This document shows, piece after piece, positions 13,722-24,423 of a DNA stretch of 64,000 nucleotides; within the stretch, counting starts at the first letter, position 1; the number at the start of each line of letters is the position of its first letter. Made by a program: the position numbers and the translations under genes. Below the pieces are notes generated by a model, which worked only from the letters and a program-made list of their open reading frames with translations, had not been told where the DNA came from and ran no database searches. This DNA comes from Tubulanus polymorphus (taxonomy: Eukaryota > Nemertea > Palaeonemertea > Tubulaniformes > Tubulanidae), in assembly GCF_964204645.1 (NCBI RefSeq), contig NC_134027.1, positions 2,034,485 through 2,098,484 of the forward strand, read 5' to 3'.

Positions 13722-16700
13722 CTACAATTCGTTCGACTTTTCCTCTCTATTGTCGTCTATTTGCTGCGAATACGCGTCTGTAGTGGCCCACGATTGTCGT
13801 TCTCCGCTACCGAATATCAGAAAGAATATGCAACCAAAAACATGGACCGCAACAGCGATAATGAAAACTATGCGCCATTGAAATTCCGTCTGAAAGATAA
13901 GAAGATAGCGTAACACAAATTATACGTACAAATGTAATTGTCGACTTTTGTTGTATTTGAATCAAATGTATGCAAATAAATCGTCAAATAGATCATTAAA
14001 TGTTGATCAAAATAGAAACTACTTTAACCTAATACCTTGTCGCTAGCAATGTAACCGGCTAGTGTTGGACTGATTATACCGGAAACGACACTTACGCAGT
14101 TGGACACACCCATTATCAAACTGGCGTACTGAATTAGAAACGACTGTATGAATCATTCTAATCATCACTTCTGTATCTAATCCGCTTAGGTTTAATGGTA
14201 AAATGATATATCCGTACCTGAGGAGCTATATCCAGTGCGTTGACCGGGAAAGTCGGGTAAGACATGCCCAGAAATGCGAACGACACGTTCAGAAGTATCA
14301 TGGCCGTTGCGTAACTCTGAGCGTACGTTGACCCGATTAAGAAGGTATTCATACCAACACAACCTGAAAGGATTCACAATATCATAAGTAAATTGATGTA
14401 GAAATGATATTTTGGTTTTCACGATATGCATTCTACGTACAAAGTATAGAAAATAGCTTTCTTGTTACAGTTCTGGAGAGATATTCTCTTGAGATCAAAA
14501 CATCGGCAACTTGACCACTCAGCACTCCAAATACAAATAACACTATGTACGGAAATGCGGATAACCATCCGGTCTGGAATAGAAGTAAACATTTTCTTAA
14601 AAAGATAAAGCAGAACTTGATTAATCATTTTGGCCTTTGAACAATTTATTACCTTTTCGATTTTAAACCTATAGATGTCGTCGAGATACGTAGGCAAAGT
14701 GGTTAACATTAGATAGTAGGACCAGTAGATACACAAATCTAGAATAATGATTGCTATAGTTGCTGGACTGGTGAAAATACGGAAATATGGCGGGCGATTG
14801 TGCTGAAAATGAAAATACCCATTATAGTCAATTAGCCTTCAGTGCTTATACTTATAACAGAGAATTTCATTTCATTAATGATTCATAAAATATCGTAAAT
14901 GTTTATCGTACTGTATCTGATTTCACTAGGTTGACGTTGTTTTCTAAATATTCTAACTCAGTTTGTGAGATCCTGGGATGTTGACTAGGTGTTTCAGTCA
15001 CCAGTAACCACCATAAAAACACCCAAATTATTGCGATCAAACCTAGAATAAACAATTAAAAACAATGTCAATGATTTCCATCAAAACAATTGTATTTCTC
15101 AAATCATATGATTTTAACTTACCGTAAGTATAGAAGACTGATTGCCACCCGAGACGAGCTGTGAGGACACCTGATAATCCTAAACACGCTATGAGCCCAA
15201 ATTCTTTTCCTAGAATACATCAGCATTGATTGTGCAATTCTTGAGATGTTTTTATCTTAAAGCGGAAAATAGAAAATGATACCTGAAAGACTTGAGGTCA
15301 TTAGTTTGGTACGTTCGTCTTGTGTCACCCAATGTCTCATTATCCCATAAATTGATGGAGTACACACACCCTATATACCAAATCAATATGGATCTTAGAA
15401 ATATTAAGAATTACGGCATAATAATAAAAAGTACTTCAAACTGGAAACAAGTATTATTTACCAGAAAGAAACCTTGTATGAATCGATTCGCAATAAATAA
15501 GTACATGTTAGCCGCGCATAGGGGTGCTAACAATGACAGGACACCACTAACAGCTACTCCGGTTCCAAAAACAATCTTTCCGCCAAACCGATGGGCTAAA
15601 TATCCTGAAAATATCATAGATTATTTATATCAAAGATATACGGCAGAAGTTAACTGCAGATGTTAGATGTTTAATTTGATCCGAATGCGTGAGAAAGGGA
15701 ATGACGGAATACGGTCGCTTTATTGTGATTGTGTCATAACTAGATGAAACATCAATTGCAATTTATTTTTGTAAACCTACTACGGATACATCTATGTACG
15801 CATTGGAATACATAATGTTCGGCTTTTAATTTTATTAGCCGTTTCGAGAAAATTGATATGGCAATATTCAGCAGTATCCTACAAACCCCCTTATAATTGA
15901 CCATGTCCGTATTTACGACGCTACTGGGAACCAATTTATCTAGTTTCATAACACAATTATCAATTATTATGAATGTGCCGGATAAAAGTTAATACGAGCG
16001 TGAACTTAATGAAAAATTCAAACCATCCACTTATCAATTGCATTCATTTTTACGCCTGCATTCGTCAGCTGGCGAGCAACAACTAAATCCAGTTGTATAT
16101 GATGTATATACTTATTCTAATAGACTGTCAGCTTCGTACGCGCAGTAGCTTAAGTTCCAGGTGGATTTCGTTTTCACAATACTCTATTGTTTATTGAGAG
16201 GTCTAATTTGTCAAAGTGGAAGCACAAACTCATACAAATGTCATGAGTCATGTGAAAAAAAAAATCGAAAATGTGACAGTTAGTTGTTGTGACTTTGCCA
16301 GAAGAGCGAATGGAAAAAATATGCGTACACGTAATTAATACATGTGAAATAGCTGAATAATTAATTCAAATAGTAGACGTTTTCTCATTACAAATATGGA
16401 GTTGACATTTCAACTGAATCTGCACAATGTTTTATATCGTACAACATGCGATGATGCTTATTCATATGATAGACAGTCCCCAGTGAAATATTCACTAGGG
16501 ATTAATTTAGATACTTATAAATTATCAATTAAGCAACCAGCAATTGAATCTTACCTCCTGGGATTTGTGTAATGACGTAACCGTAGAAAAATGAACTGAG
16601 AACGAATCCTTGTTGTGTTCTATCTAATATGTATTTAGCTTCCTGAAAATGCGTTAGTTCTCGTGATGTAAGCGCGTTTATGAACTCATTTGGGATAGGT

Positions 16701-18165
16701 TCGAATTCTAAGGCTAAAAACAATTGATACCTTGTTTCTCCGCTCTGCTGAGCTTAAATGTTGACCCGGCCGGCCGCCTATCTACCCTATACATTACTTT
16801 TTTCTAAATCGTGATCAATTTTACCATAACAGACCCGGCCGTTATAGAAATGAACTGTTTACAAATTTTATCAAATTTTACAAAAATGACCCGGCCGCTG
16901 CGGAGAAACAAAGTATCATTTTTGTTTAGCCTAAAATGACTGAAGAGATGTAAGAGAAGTTTAAAAAGAGTTTTCGGCCCTTTCAAGGATCGAAACTGGG
17001 ACCAATCACTGCACCCAGTGAGCCATTACGATGGGCTATGTTAGGAAGCTAGTCTTGTATGAGAGCCAATGACCATTCAGGCTTTTTCGTTCGTTGACAA
17101 TTAGAGTTAATTGAAAGTATGAGGAAGCACGTTACCAGCATATGCTATGCTCGCAAAAGGTGACAGAAAAAAAGAATTGGTTTATTGGCATATTTTGAAG
17201 CCAGCACTTCAGTTATCATTACTGTAACACGTCGTTGCTAATGATACGTATATATACGTATACAAACACTGCCGTTTTGGAAAATGAATTTCCACTATTA
17301 TGCAGTATACTGAATCTTACTGCGATGCTTCATTTGAATATCTTATCATAAGCATAGCAAACCAATGGCGCAGTTTCTTTAACGCCAGGCTGTTTACATT
17401 CTCACCAATACAATTAAAGATCCGTTCTTATCGACGGTTGAGTTACTCGTCATACTGACTATTGGAACACTCAATTCACTCCGAAGTATACCCATATTAG
17501 CTGTAATTACAGAAAAAAAAGTATCAATCACCCTCGATGAACAACGTACGAATGTATTTTCTAAAGGAACATGTGTCATGAAGAGCAAAAAACCCACAAT
17601 ATAAATCTACAACACTTGTTCTTGTTTTTTCCTAACGTTTCGGGTGGAATACTTCCATTCTATTTGAAATGTCAAACAAACTTTGAAGATGGGTGGAAAA
17701 ATTCCATCCGAAAAATAAGGAAAAAACAAGAGAGCAGTTGTTTAAGATTTATATTGTGGGTTTTTCCATCCGAAACGTCAAGAAAAAGTATTTCAGCAAG
17801 GTAGAATTATGATTAGTAGAATTGTGCCGCGATTTGACCGATCACAAATCCATACCGCGTCTTGATTGACAAACTGGTTGTTAGATGATATATTGTCGGT
17901 ATCAAAAGTATTGGCGAGAAAAGGTGAAGTAAGTTAATGGCAAACCAGGTGTGAACCATGCGTTTCTATGATGCATCTACTTACCACAGCCAAAAAACAT
18001 CATAAGCGCGACGATGTATCTTTTCGGTAAAATACAACAACATCGTTTCCTTTGTTTGTTATCCTCCTTTTCTTCCTCGTCTGGTAATTTGTGTTGAGAG
18101 TAGTTTTGTGATGGTATTGGTTTTAACGCGGTTTGTTCGTTGGTTCCGCTGTTCTGGTCAATCAT
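13722..18165 (-). CDS. SLC17-family anion transporter, copy C (complete, 12 exons, 500 aa)
   Basis: First gene of the array in transcription order. Exons: 18165-17985, 17500-17406, 16642-16555, 15604-15462, 15370-15283, 15209-15123, 15042-14912, 14802-14653, 14573-14441, 14363-14218, 14128-14036, 13889-13722. Exon count and splice phases match copy B throughout. The start ATG at 18165 ([16 protein letters not shown]) aligns with [16 protein letters not shown] of A and B; sequence upstream of it is unrelated to the other copies, so this gene probably has a different promoter. It keeps the QSYATA segment missing in B. Predicted topology is twelve helices with cytosolic ends, as in other SLC17 members. 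The last helix and [11 protein letters not shown] tail are nearly identical to B. Head-to-head with IMPACT, with about 0.9 kb between start codons. Introns hold two inverted-repeat elements (16706-16937 and 17586-17766) with no full counterpart in copy B. Confidence 0.93.
16706..16937. mobile_element. Inverted-repeat (MITE-like) element with repeated GACCCGGCCG motif
   Basis: The ends are inverted copies: TTCTAAGGCTAAAAACAA with TGATAC.TTGTTTCTCCGC on the left, and the reverse complement at 16897-16937. The interior carries GACCCGGCCG three times (about 16760, 16831 and 16888), GC-rich islands in AT-rich surroundings. A related sequence sits in TEX264 intron 2. No transposase is encoded. Family unknown. 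Confidence 0.6.
16983..17095 (-). repeat. Decayed SINE-like copy in SLC17-C intron 2
   Basis: Counterpart of the element at 11875-12010, sharing ATGAGAGCC.ATGACCA and the GGGACCA...CACT context. Its B box is eroded (GTTTCGATCC on the minus strand). The shared position dates it before the B/C duplication. Confidence 0.5.
17586..17766. mobile_element. Fold-back MITE in SLC17-C intron 1
   Basis: Arms of about 50 bases begin with AAAAACCCACAATATAAATC on each strand and continue through a TTGTTTTTTCC block, giving a long hairpin with a short interior. Intron 1 of copy C is about 200 bases longer than that of copy B, close to the size of this element, so it probably inserted after the B/C duplication. 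Confidence 0.7.
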
Positions 18166-19081
18166 CGTGATAGATCTGATGCAGCAGCTGCGTTTGCGAT
18201 GCAAGCGATTTGTGCTGCCGATTCTGGACGGCGCTGAATTATGTTGCACGTATCTTCTCGCGTTTTTTTTGTATTTTGAAAATAATAATGCTCCGTGAAC
18301 GAATCTAAAAAGTTTATTTAGAAATTAGAAATATTTCGGGTAGTTGCTACGCCGTCACACCCTTCTTCAGTCTAAAATGCGCAAATTATTATACACATTA
18401 TATGTATGTGCTTTGTGAAAATTTCCGATCGTGAAACTAAACCTCAGACAGTTTACTGACTAGTGCGCCGCACACACCTTTTCGACCCAATTATTACAAA
18501 ATCACTTATCAGAAATGGGCCGTCAATCTGGGTGAAAAATTGTAGTGAACAGGACGGCGCAAGCATAGAGTCGGTACGAAGTGGCATAACTAAATCAGGT
18601 TAGGATTGCTATATTATATATCATATTATTACTCATTATGGTGGTTCTCCGTTGCCAAATTCGGGTAACTAAGTTTGAAAAACGATTGTGCTCACGAGCG
18701 GCGGCCCGCCGAGTTCTGTGAATGTGTCGGAGCCGCCCGTAGTTGGCTGTGCATCGTTTCATTTCGATACTTAGCTTCTCCAAATAACCCAAGGTCGTAG
18801 CCCAAAAGTGAAAGTTGCAAAAGTTGGAAAGTTGGGACCCAAACGTTGAGATGATGAGATTCTAGATTTGTATAGCTGTTCTGCTGTGTGTTAAATGATT
18901 CTGTTCAAATCCTATTCAGGATTACATTCAAGACACATAGATGCTCTGAGAATTGAGCCTCAGATAAAGGAAAGCTTTATTTTAAACACATTTAGACAAC
19001 CTCCTCGTCCGCGGTTTCGCTTTCGCCGTTCGTCGGACCTGCAGTGCAGTCCTTTTTAAAAGTTAGTTATCAATTAAGGAG
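18166..19081. promoter_or_regulatory. Divergent upstream region of SLC17-C and IMPACT
   Basis: No recognisable exon. 18300-18380 reads on the minus strand as CTGAAGAAGGGTGTGACGG...CGAAATATT, a style of tail common at the ends of Penelope-like and other retroelements. The final 100 bases before the IMPACT ATG are richer in C and G (CCTCCTCGTCCGCGG), as expected for a housekeeping promoter. Confidence 0.45.
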
Positions 19082-21885
19082 ATGGAAGATAACGCATCTC
19101 GCCAGGTATAGTAGGTTGAGATAGGACTATCTACTTTTCATTCTTTTACATTTTGTCAAGTTTTTTTATAAGAAGGGCTCTATTAGTGTCGCTCACTGTG
19201 TTGTCGTTGATATCTCTGCTGGATTTCATACATGTCTTACTCTCGATAATGTTGTATTTTTAGGCTGAAGAAGTTGAAGCTTTGACTGCTATATACGGCG
19301 ATGAATGGTGTGTTTTAGATGAAGCGGCTCAGACTTATTTAATACGTATTGATGACTGTCCAGGAAATCCTAAATACTCTGCTTGTTTACAGGTAAATGT
19401 GAATGGACTTAAGAGTAATCTCATACCTCATCTCTTAAAGTCTTGATTAGTTAATTAGCTAATCTTTGGTGGTACCACAGGCTGTTAAATCGGATGGACT
19501 TTGTTTTTTATGAACATACTTGATCGTGGAACTTAAACAGACCGGTTACTAAGTCTTGATACCTAAATATAGCCAACTTGTACGATGTGTATTGGAGTTT
19601 TTCAGTATTTTATAGCAAGTACAAGTTGACCAGGTATGAGTAAACCTGCTATCTGTCAATGTCATATTCAATACTGAATAATCGTATTTTAACTGTAGGT
19701 AATTTTACCATGTGATTATCCAGACTCATCTCCTCCAATATACCTGCTAAAGTAAGAATGCTGCATTATTGAGTTCAGATGTTACAAGTAGTGTATGATC
19801 GACTATAAGTTGTAAGTTTGAGAGTTAAACACTGTATTTTGTAGCGCCCCCTGGCTGCGAGGTAGTAAACGAAATGAGCTGTGTTCAAGTTTAGAGGAGA
19901 TATTCTTGTAAGTAAAGTACGACATGTCGTTAACTATTAGATCGTTTGACTTTTCATTCGATTCAGCTTATTTAATTCCAGGGAAAACATCGGTGAATGT
20001 ATAATCTACCTGTGGGTCGAACGAATAAGAGAATTTTTACAAGAACTCGTTGATACTGAATTGGAAGAAGGTTAGTATTTATATAGGTGACAATGAGCCA
20101 ATTCGAAAATTTATGTCTGAGGAGAAATATCAACGGTTTATAACGAAATTTTCTTAATACCTTAGAATAATTAATCTCGATTGCCGATCTCCACACAGCA
20201 ACAACCCTACATGTTTAAACCCATATAGCAAAATCTCAATCCATTGAACTATAGGAATTCTTGGGCTACAAAAATATCATAGTGACCAGAAACACCATGA
20301 AATAACAAACATAGAGACAGAATTTCAGGAATTAATCCTTTCAAATGCACCACCAATGAATTGATTGTATCGTACATGCACTATTTTGACTTGTATCGCG
20401 GTATTAATTGTAGTTTCTGCTACCGATGGAACTAGTATAAAAAAAGACACCGAAGAAGTTGACGACGGCGATGATAGTTTCGAATTGGATGCCGCCAATT
20501 CACATTCTCCAGCTACGATAAATGTCCGATATCTACAGTTATCACAACAGGATGTACAAACAGGTGTTTACTAATCAGGATTTCTGCCAAATCATCTATT
20601 TCAATTGTTTGTTACTTTCATCATAACGTGTAGTGCATTGTATTTGACTTTCAGGCTACGAGTGCCCAATAATTCATCACGGAGAACCCTTTACTGAGAG
20701 GCGTAGTACATTCCAGGCACATTTAGCTGAAGTGACACACGTTGAACAAGTAAATGACTTAATACAGTAATGTACAGTAGACCGCGCTTAATTCGGATTT
20801 TTCAATCAGGATTTTCACTTCATTCAGGCGAAATATTTGGTCCATTTAACCTGGAACCACAAACTATTAATCATAATTTGAATTTGACTTAATTCAAGGA
20901 AATCTGGGCGCAGTCCCTAGTCATCCGAATTACAGCGAATTCTACAGTATAATACATGTATGTTCCAGTCAAGTACCCTCACATTCACAAGTCATTCTTT
21001 GAAGATGCAATTTTCATCGTAAGATCAGTGTACTGGGGAAAACTGACATCTGTCCTGACTGGATAGTAGCATGGTTTCAATGAGATTCGAACCTACCAAC
21101 TCGAGTCGGTCACCCTATGCACTGAGCCGCGAAGACACAACAGATATGAGAGCTTCATTCTTTTCTCTCATTTCAGATAAAACTAGTTTTCAAGAAATTA
21201 TTTGAAAACAAGAAAATAGCTAACGCTACACATAACATCCTAGGATACAGGTTCGTTTCTATATCAGGTATTTGTTTTAGATGTGCATCTCAAATGTATT
21301 AACGGATAGATTCCTTGTAGGATTGAAATGAAATCTGAACCACATGAATGTTTTATGCAAGGTTGTGATGATGATGGTGAGCATCACGCTGGTTCCAGAG
21401 TGCTTCACTTGATGCAGGTATGAAAATGCCTGTATTAATCTGCTGTCCGTAATCTGCTCTTCGATGGGTGAAGTCTTGACAATTAGTTTTCATACAAACT
21501 CCGAGGGGGACAGCAGACTGATAGCCATATATGATCTACTGGTTCTAATAATTGCTTGAGTAAATCTTATTCTATAGCTATCTTTGATATTCATTCAGAT
21601 CATTGACGTACGGAATGTGATGGTAGTTGTAACTAGATGGTATGGAGGAATATTGCTGGGACCAGATCGTTACAAATACATCAACAATTCAGCTCGTCAG
21701 ATACTAGAAGAACATGGATTTATTAAGGACAAGGTGCAGTACTATCAAATAGACACCGATCGGAATTTACTAAGAATTTCATTACTGTCATTCACAGATT
21801 TATTAATGTATTTTTCTATATATAGGGTGCCAAGAAAGGTCCAAAAAGCAGCAGTAGCAAACATAAATCGAGCAGATACAAGTGA
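19082..21885 (+). CDS. IMPACT: Protein IMPACT: RWD domain plus UPF0029/YigZ-type domain, inhibitor of GCN2 activation
   Basis: Cytosolic regulator that binds GCN1 through its RWD domain and limits activation of the eIF2alpha kinase GCN2. Eleven exons: 19082-19105, 19264-19392, 19699-19751, 19845-19907, 19982-20070, 20414-20563, 20655-20749, 21177-21250, 21321-21417, 21599-21733, 21826-21885. Total 322 aa; human IMPACT has 320. RWD domain at about residues 9-115, with EEVEALTAIYGDEWCV, NAPWLRG and LWVERI. A linker rich in Asp and Glu follows (about 120-168). The C-terminal domain has ERRSTFQAHLA, ATHNILGYR and VTRWYGGILLGPDRYKYINN (RWYGG at 271-275). The last exon gives a Lys/Ser tail as in vertebrate orthologues. 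All junctions are GT-AG and in frame. The smallest exon (24 nt) holds only the first eight codons. Convergent with SIRT5. Confidence 0.97.
20773..20949. mobile_element. pogo/Tigger-like MITE in IMPACT intron 7
   Basis: Bounded by TACAGTAGACCGCGCTTAAT on the left and an inverted counterpart ending TTCTACAGTA on the right, with TA at both tips as expected for Tc1/mariner-pogo target duplications. No coding capacity. The CAGTAGA...TTAATTCGGA terminus resembles known Tigger ends. Confidence 0.6.
21055..21140 (-). repeat. tRNA-like (SINE-type) sequence in IMPACT intron 7
   Basis: Minus strand shows GGCTCAGTGCATAGGG (A-box-like) and GGTTCGAATC (B box) about 30 bases apart. The stems do not give a full cloverleaf, so a tRNA-derived repeat is more likely than a working tRNA gene. 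Confidence 0.45.
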
Positions 21886-21952
21886 TACATTAAAAATGAA
21901 TACACTAATTTCACAAATTTCATATTTTCAAATTTGTTTATCTAGTCAAACT

Positions 21953-21958
21953 AATAAA
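21953..21958 (+). terminator. Poly(A) signal of IMPACT
   Basis: AATAAA 67 bases after the IMPACT stop codon, before the MITE at 22014. Confidence 0.6.
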
Positions 21959-22013
21959 GTTTTATGCAAATATGTTCTAGATTAAAACATTGGTTTCATT
22001 ATTTCTATGAATA

Positions 22014-22222
22014 TACAGTAGACTCAAGTCGGATTTGATCAACTCTGATAACTGCTCTACTCGAACGTTTTTTGAAATATTTTTTGTGACACTATATATG
22101 AAATCAAAAATTCATAAAGACTAGTCTTTATGAATTTTTGATGAAATGCATAACAACTAACTCGGATATCACTCGGGACGGACACATTTTAAAAAGAATC
22201 GACTTGAGCAGAGTCTACTGTA
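22014..22222. mobile_element. MITE with pogo-like ends and a perfect 40-bp central palindrome
   Basis: Ends TACAGTAGACTCAAGTCGGA and its inverted counterpart GACTTGAGCAGAGTCTACTG are flanked by TA. The centre (22103-22142) is a perfect palindrome with 20-base arms and no spacer. The element fills most of the gap between the convergent IMPACT and SIRT5 genes and may lie in the SIRT5 3' UTR. Confidence 0.72.
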
Positions 22223-22284
22223 GTCTATCACAAACAAATGCTAGAGTGGTTGTCTTTTATACACATCTTCATCAGAGATTGGAT

Positions 22285-24004
22285 TCATTTCGGTTCATTA
22301 TCTGTCGGTTCAAGCGCCTTCGGAAGCCATTCTCCTGATGGACCTTCAAAGTGGAACCTAAATGTATTGTCAAAATTATATTATAAAATGTATAACAGTA
22401 GTTCGTAGTGGATGTTTATACATTGATCTTCATAGTTTGTATGATTATTATGTTGATTAACTTACACTGAGCAAATCGAATTGGCAATACAAATTGGAAC
22501 TCAAAAATACAAGTAATGACATATCCATGGATGAGTGAGTATGACTATTTTCTTATGAACTCACCCAAATTCATGAGTAGCTGTTGTTACTTCTGTATTA
22601 AACTCTGCAACAGGTATACCTCGAGCAGCAGCTGCTGGTGCATACATAGCAGCCGGATAAACCACAGATGATGTTCCTACCTGAATAATTCATTAATAAA
22701 AAAGGCAGTGCTGTAACAAACAGTGGGATTACAGAGACAATTTCCGATGTAGTTTTCTTTACTCACAACAAGACAAAGATCGCAGTTTTCTAACTCTTGA
22801 TCCACCTTGAATAAAACATCCGGATCTAACGCCTCTCCGAACCAGATTACATGAGGACGTAACAATCCTCCACAATCAGACAATTTACAGCGAGGCAACA
22901 GCTCAACTGGAATCCTTGCATCTACAGCGTTCAGATCTGGAGCACTTAAAAACATCCACATACAATCTACTACCGGTCAGTTCCACAGCTGTGAGTTATC
23001 ACTCGTTGAATATGAACTCAAAACCGTAGAGCTGGATCCTGAAGTACAAATTTGAGTATAATAACCGGTAATTCAAATAGTGTAAATCATTTGTACCCTT
23101 TATCACGAAGTGCTTCACAAATCGGGCTATCCCTGTTCTCCTCTACATTTCCACATGATGTACATCGAGTCTTAAATAAATTACCTGCGCGATTATAAAA
23201 AACGCTTGATTATTAGAGTAGTACACTAAAACAGCAGCACAGTCAAACTCGCTTAAGCCCTCATAGCTAGGATGATCATATGTTGATGGCTTAAATGATG
23301 ACTTACACTTAGTAAATTGAACTGAAAATACACTGGGCCACAAAAATAGTTACAACTTAAGTGAAATGTTGACAAATTAACAAAGTTCAACTGTGAGTAT
23401 TGAATGTAAGTAACTATCATCAATTACCGTGCAGTTCAATGATATTTGTTGATCCACTTTTAGCATGAAGTGAATCAATATTCTGAGTAATAACAACCAG
23501 ACGCCGACCTTGTTTTTCGAGTCGTTTTTCACATTCAGCGATGGCTTTGTGTCCGTTATTCGGTTGTTTAGTGATCATCACTTCTCTTCTGTAGTGATAA
23601 AATTCCCAAACGAGTGATGGATTTGCGGCAAACGCATCTGGACTAGCTAGTTGCTGAAACATTGAACTAAAAAGTGAAGCCCGGTCTTAAGTTGGTTAGT
23701 GAAAATTGATCTATCATCGACATGTCCAGGCGCTGAGGATCTAAAATAGCTTTACAGTTATTTGGCTTTGATTCGTCAACTATTTGCAGTGAAACTGAAA
23801 CCGAAAACTGTAGAACCTCTGGGTCCTTCTAATTCTCTAAGAACTTACAGGGGCTTGCCATGTTCTCCAATATCCTCCGGCTCCTCTGAATGTTGGCACT
23901 CCGCTTTCAGCACTGATTCCTGCTCCGGTAAGTACAACTATATGTTTAGCGTTACTGAAGTTTTTGCGGAACTTAGCTAAGTCTGAGCTCGGTCTAGTCG
24001 ACAT
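22285..24004 (-). CDS. SIRT5: Sirtuin 5: NAD+-dependent protein-lysine deacylase (desuccinylase/demalonylase)
   Basis: Class III sirtuin that removes succinyl, malonyl and glutaryl groups from lysines, mostly in mitochondria. Exons: 24004-23849, 23653-23428, 23184-23097, 22944-22767, 22680-22565, 22357-22285; 278 aa from the ATG at 24004. NAD-binding [14 protein letters not shown] starts at residue 27. Catalytic His127 is in ELHGN. Zinc cysteines are 135/138 (RCTSC) and 176/181 (LPRCKLSDC). Tyr71 and Arg74 in FYHYRRE match human Tyr102 and Arg105, which recognise acidic acyl groups and set SIRT5 apart from other sirtuins. Spacing to human SIRT5 is constant (31 residues) from Tyr71 to Cys181. 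An in-frame ATG at 24193 would add 63 residues with no Asp or Glu, a possible mitochondrial presequence. Divergent from TEX264. Confidence 0.96.
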
Positions 24005-24423
24005 CTTCGAGTTTGATGTATGAAAATAGAGAGTGCACAAAGAATGCCAAACTGTTCCTAGGCTATAAATATTTTGCTTAAGTATCAAAAATTGTGCAAT
24101 GAATGAGATTATATGGCTTTGCCTTCGACAGCGGCCTGATGCAAATTGGTGTTTGTTTGTGTACAATCTTGGCCTTTGTTGGGAAAAGTTCATGATCTTA
24201 GTTTTCAATTTCACTCTTTTTCTGACTTTTTCAGCGACAATTGTATTCAAAATTCCCAGAATTAAGTATATGTTATGTAGATATTACAACCAACCTTGAT
24301 GAAATGTACTGTCACTGCTAACAGACTACGTGCGGAGGTAGTTAACATCATTTTGACAGTTCCATTTTTGCATCAATAAAATGTATTTGGATTTTTAAAT
24401 CGAGTGGTGGCGCTGCATTCAAA
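24005..24423. promoter_or_regulatory. Shared upstream region of SIRT5 (-) and TEX264 (+)
   Basis: Start codons of the two divergent genes are about 420 bases apart (230 if SIRT5 starts at 24193), so a bidirectional promoter is likely. No clear TATA box was seen in a position serving either gene. Confidence 0.5.
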
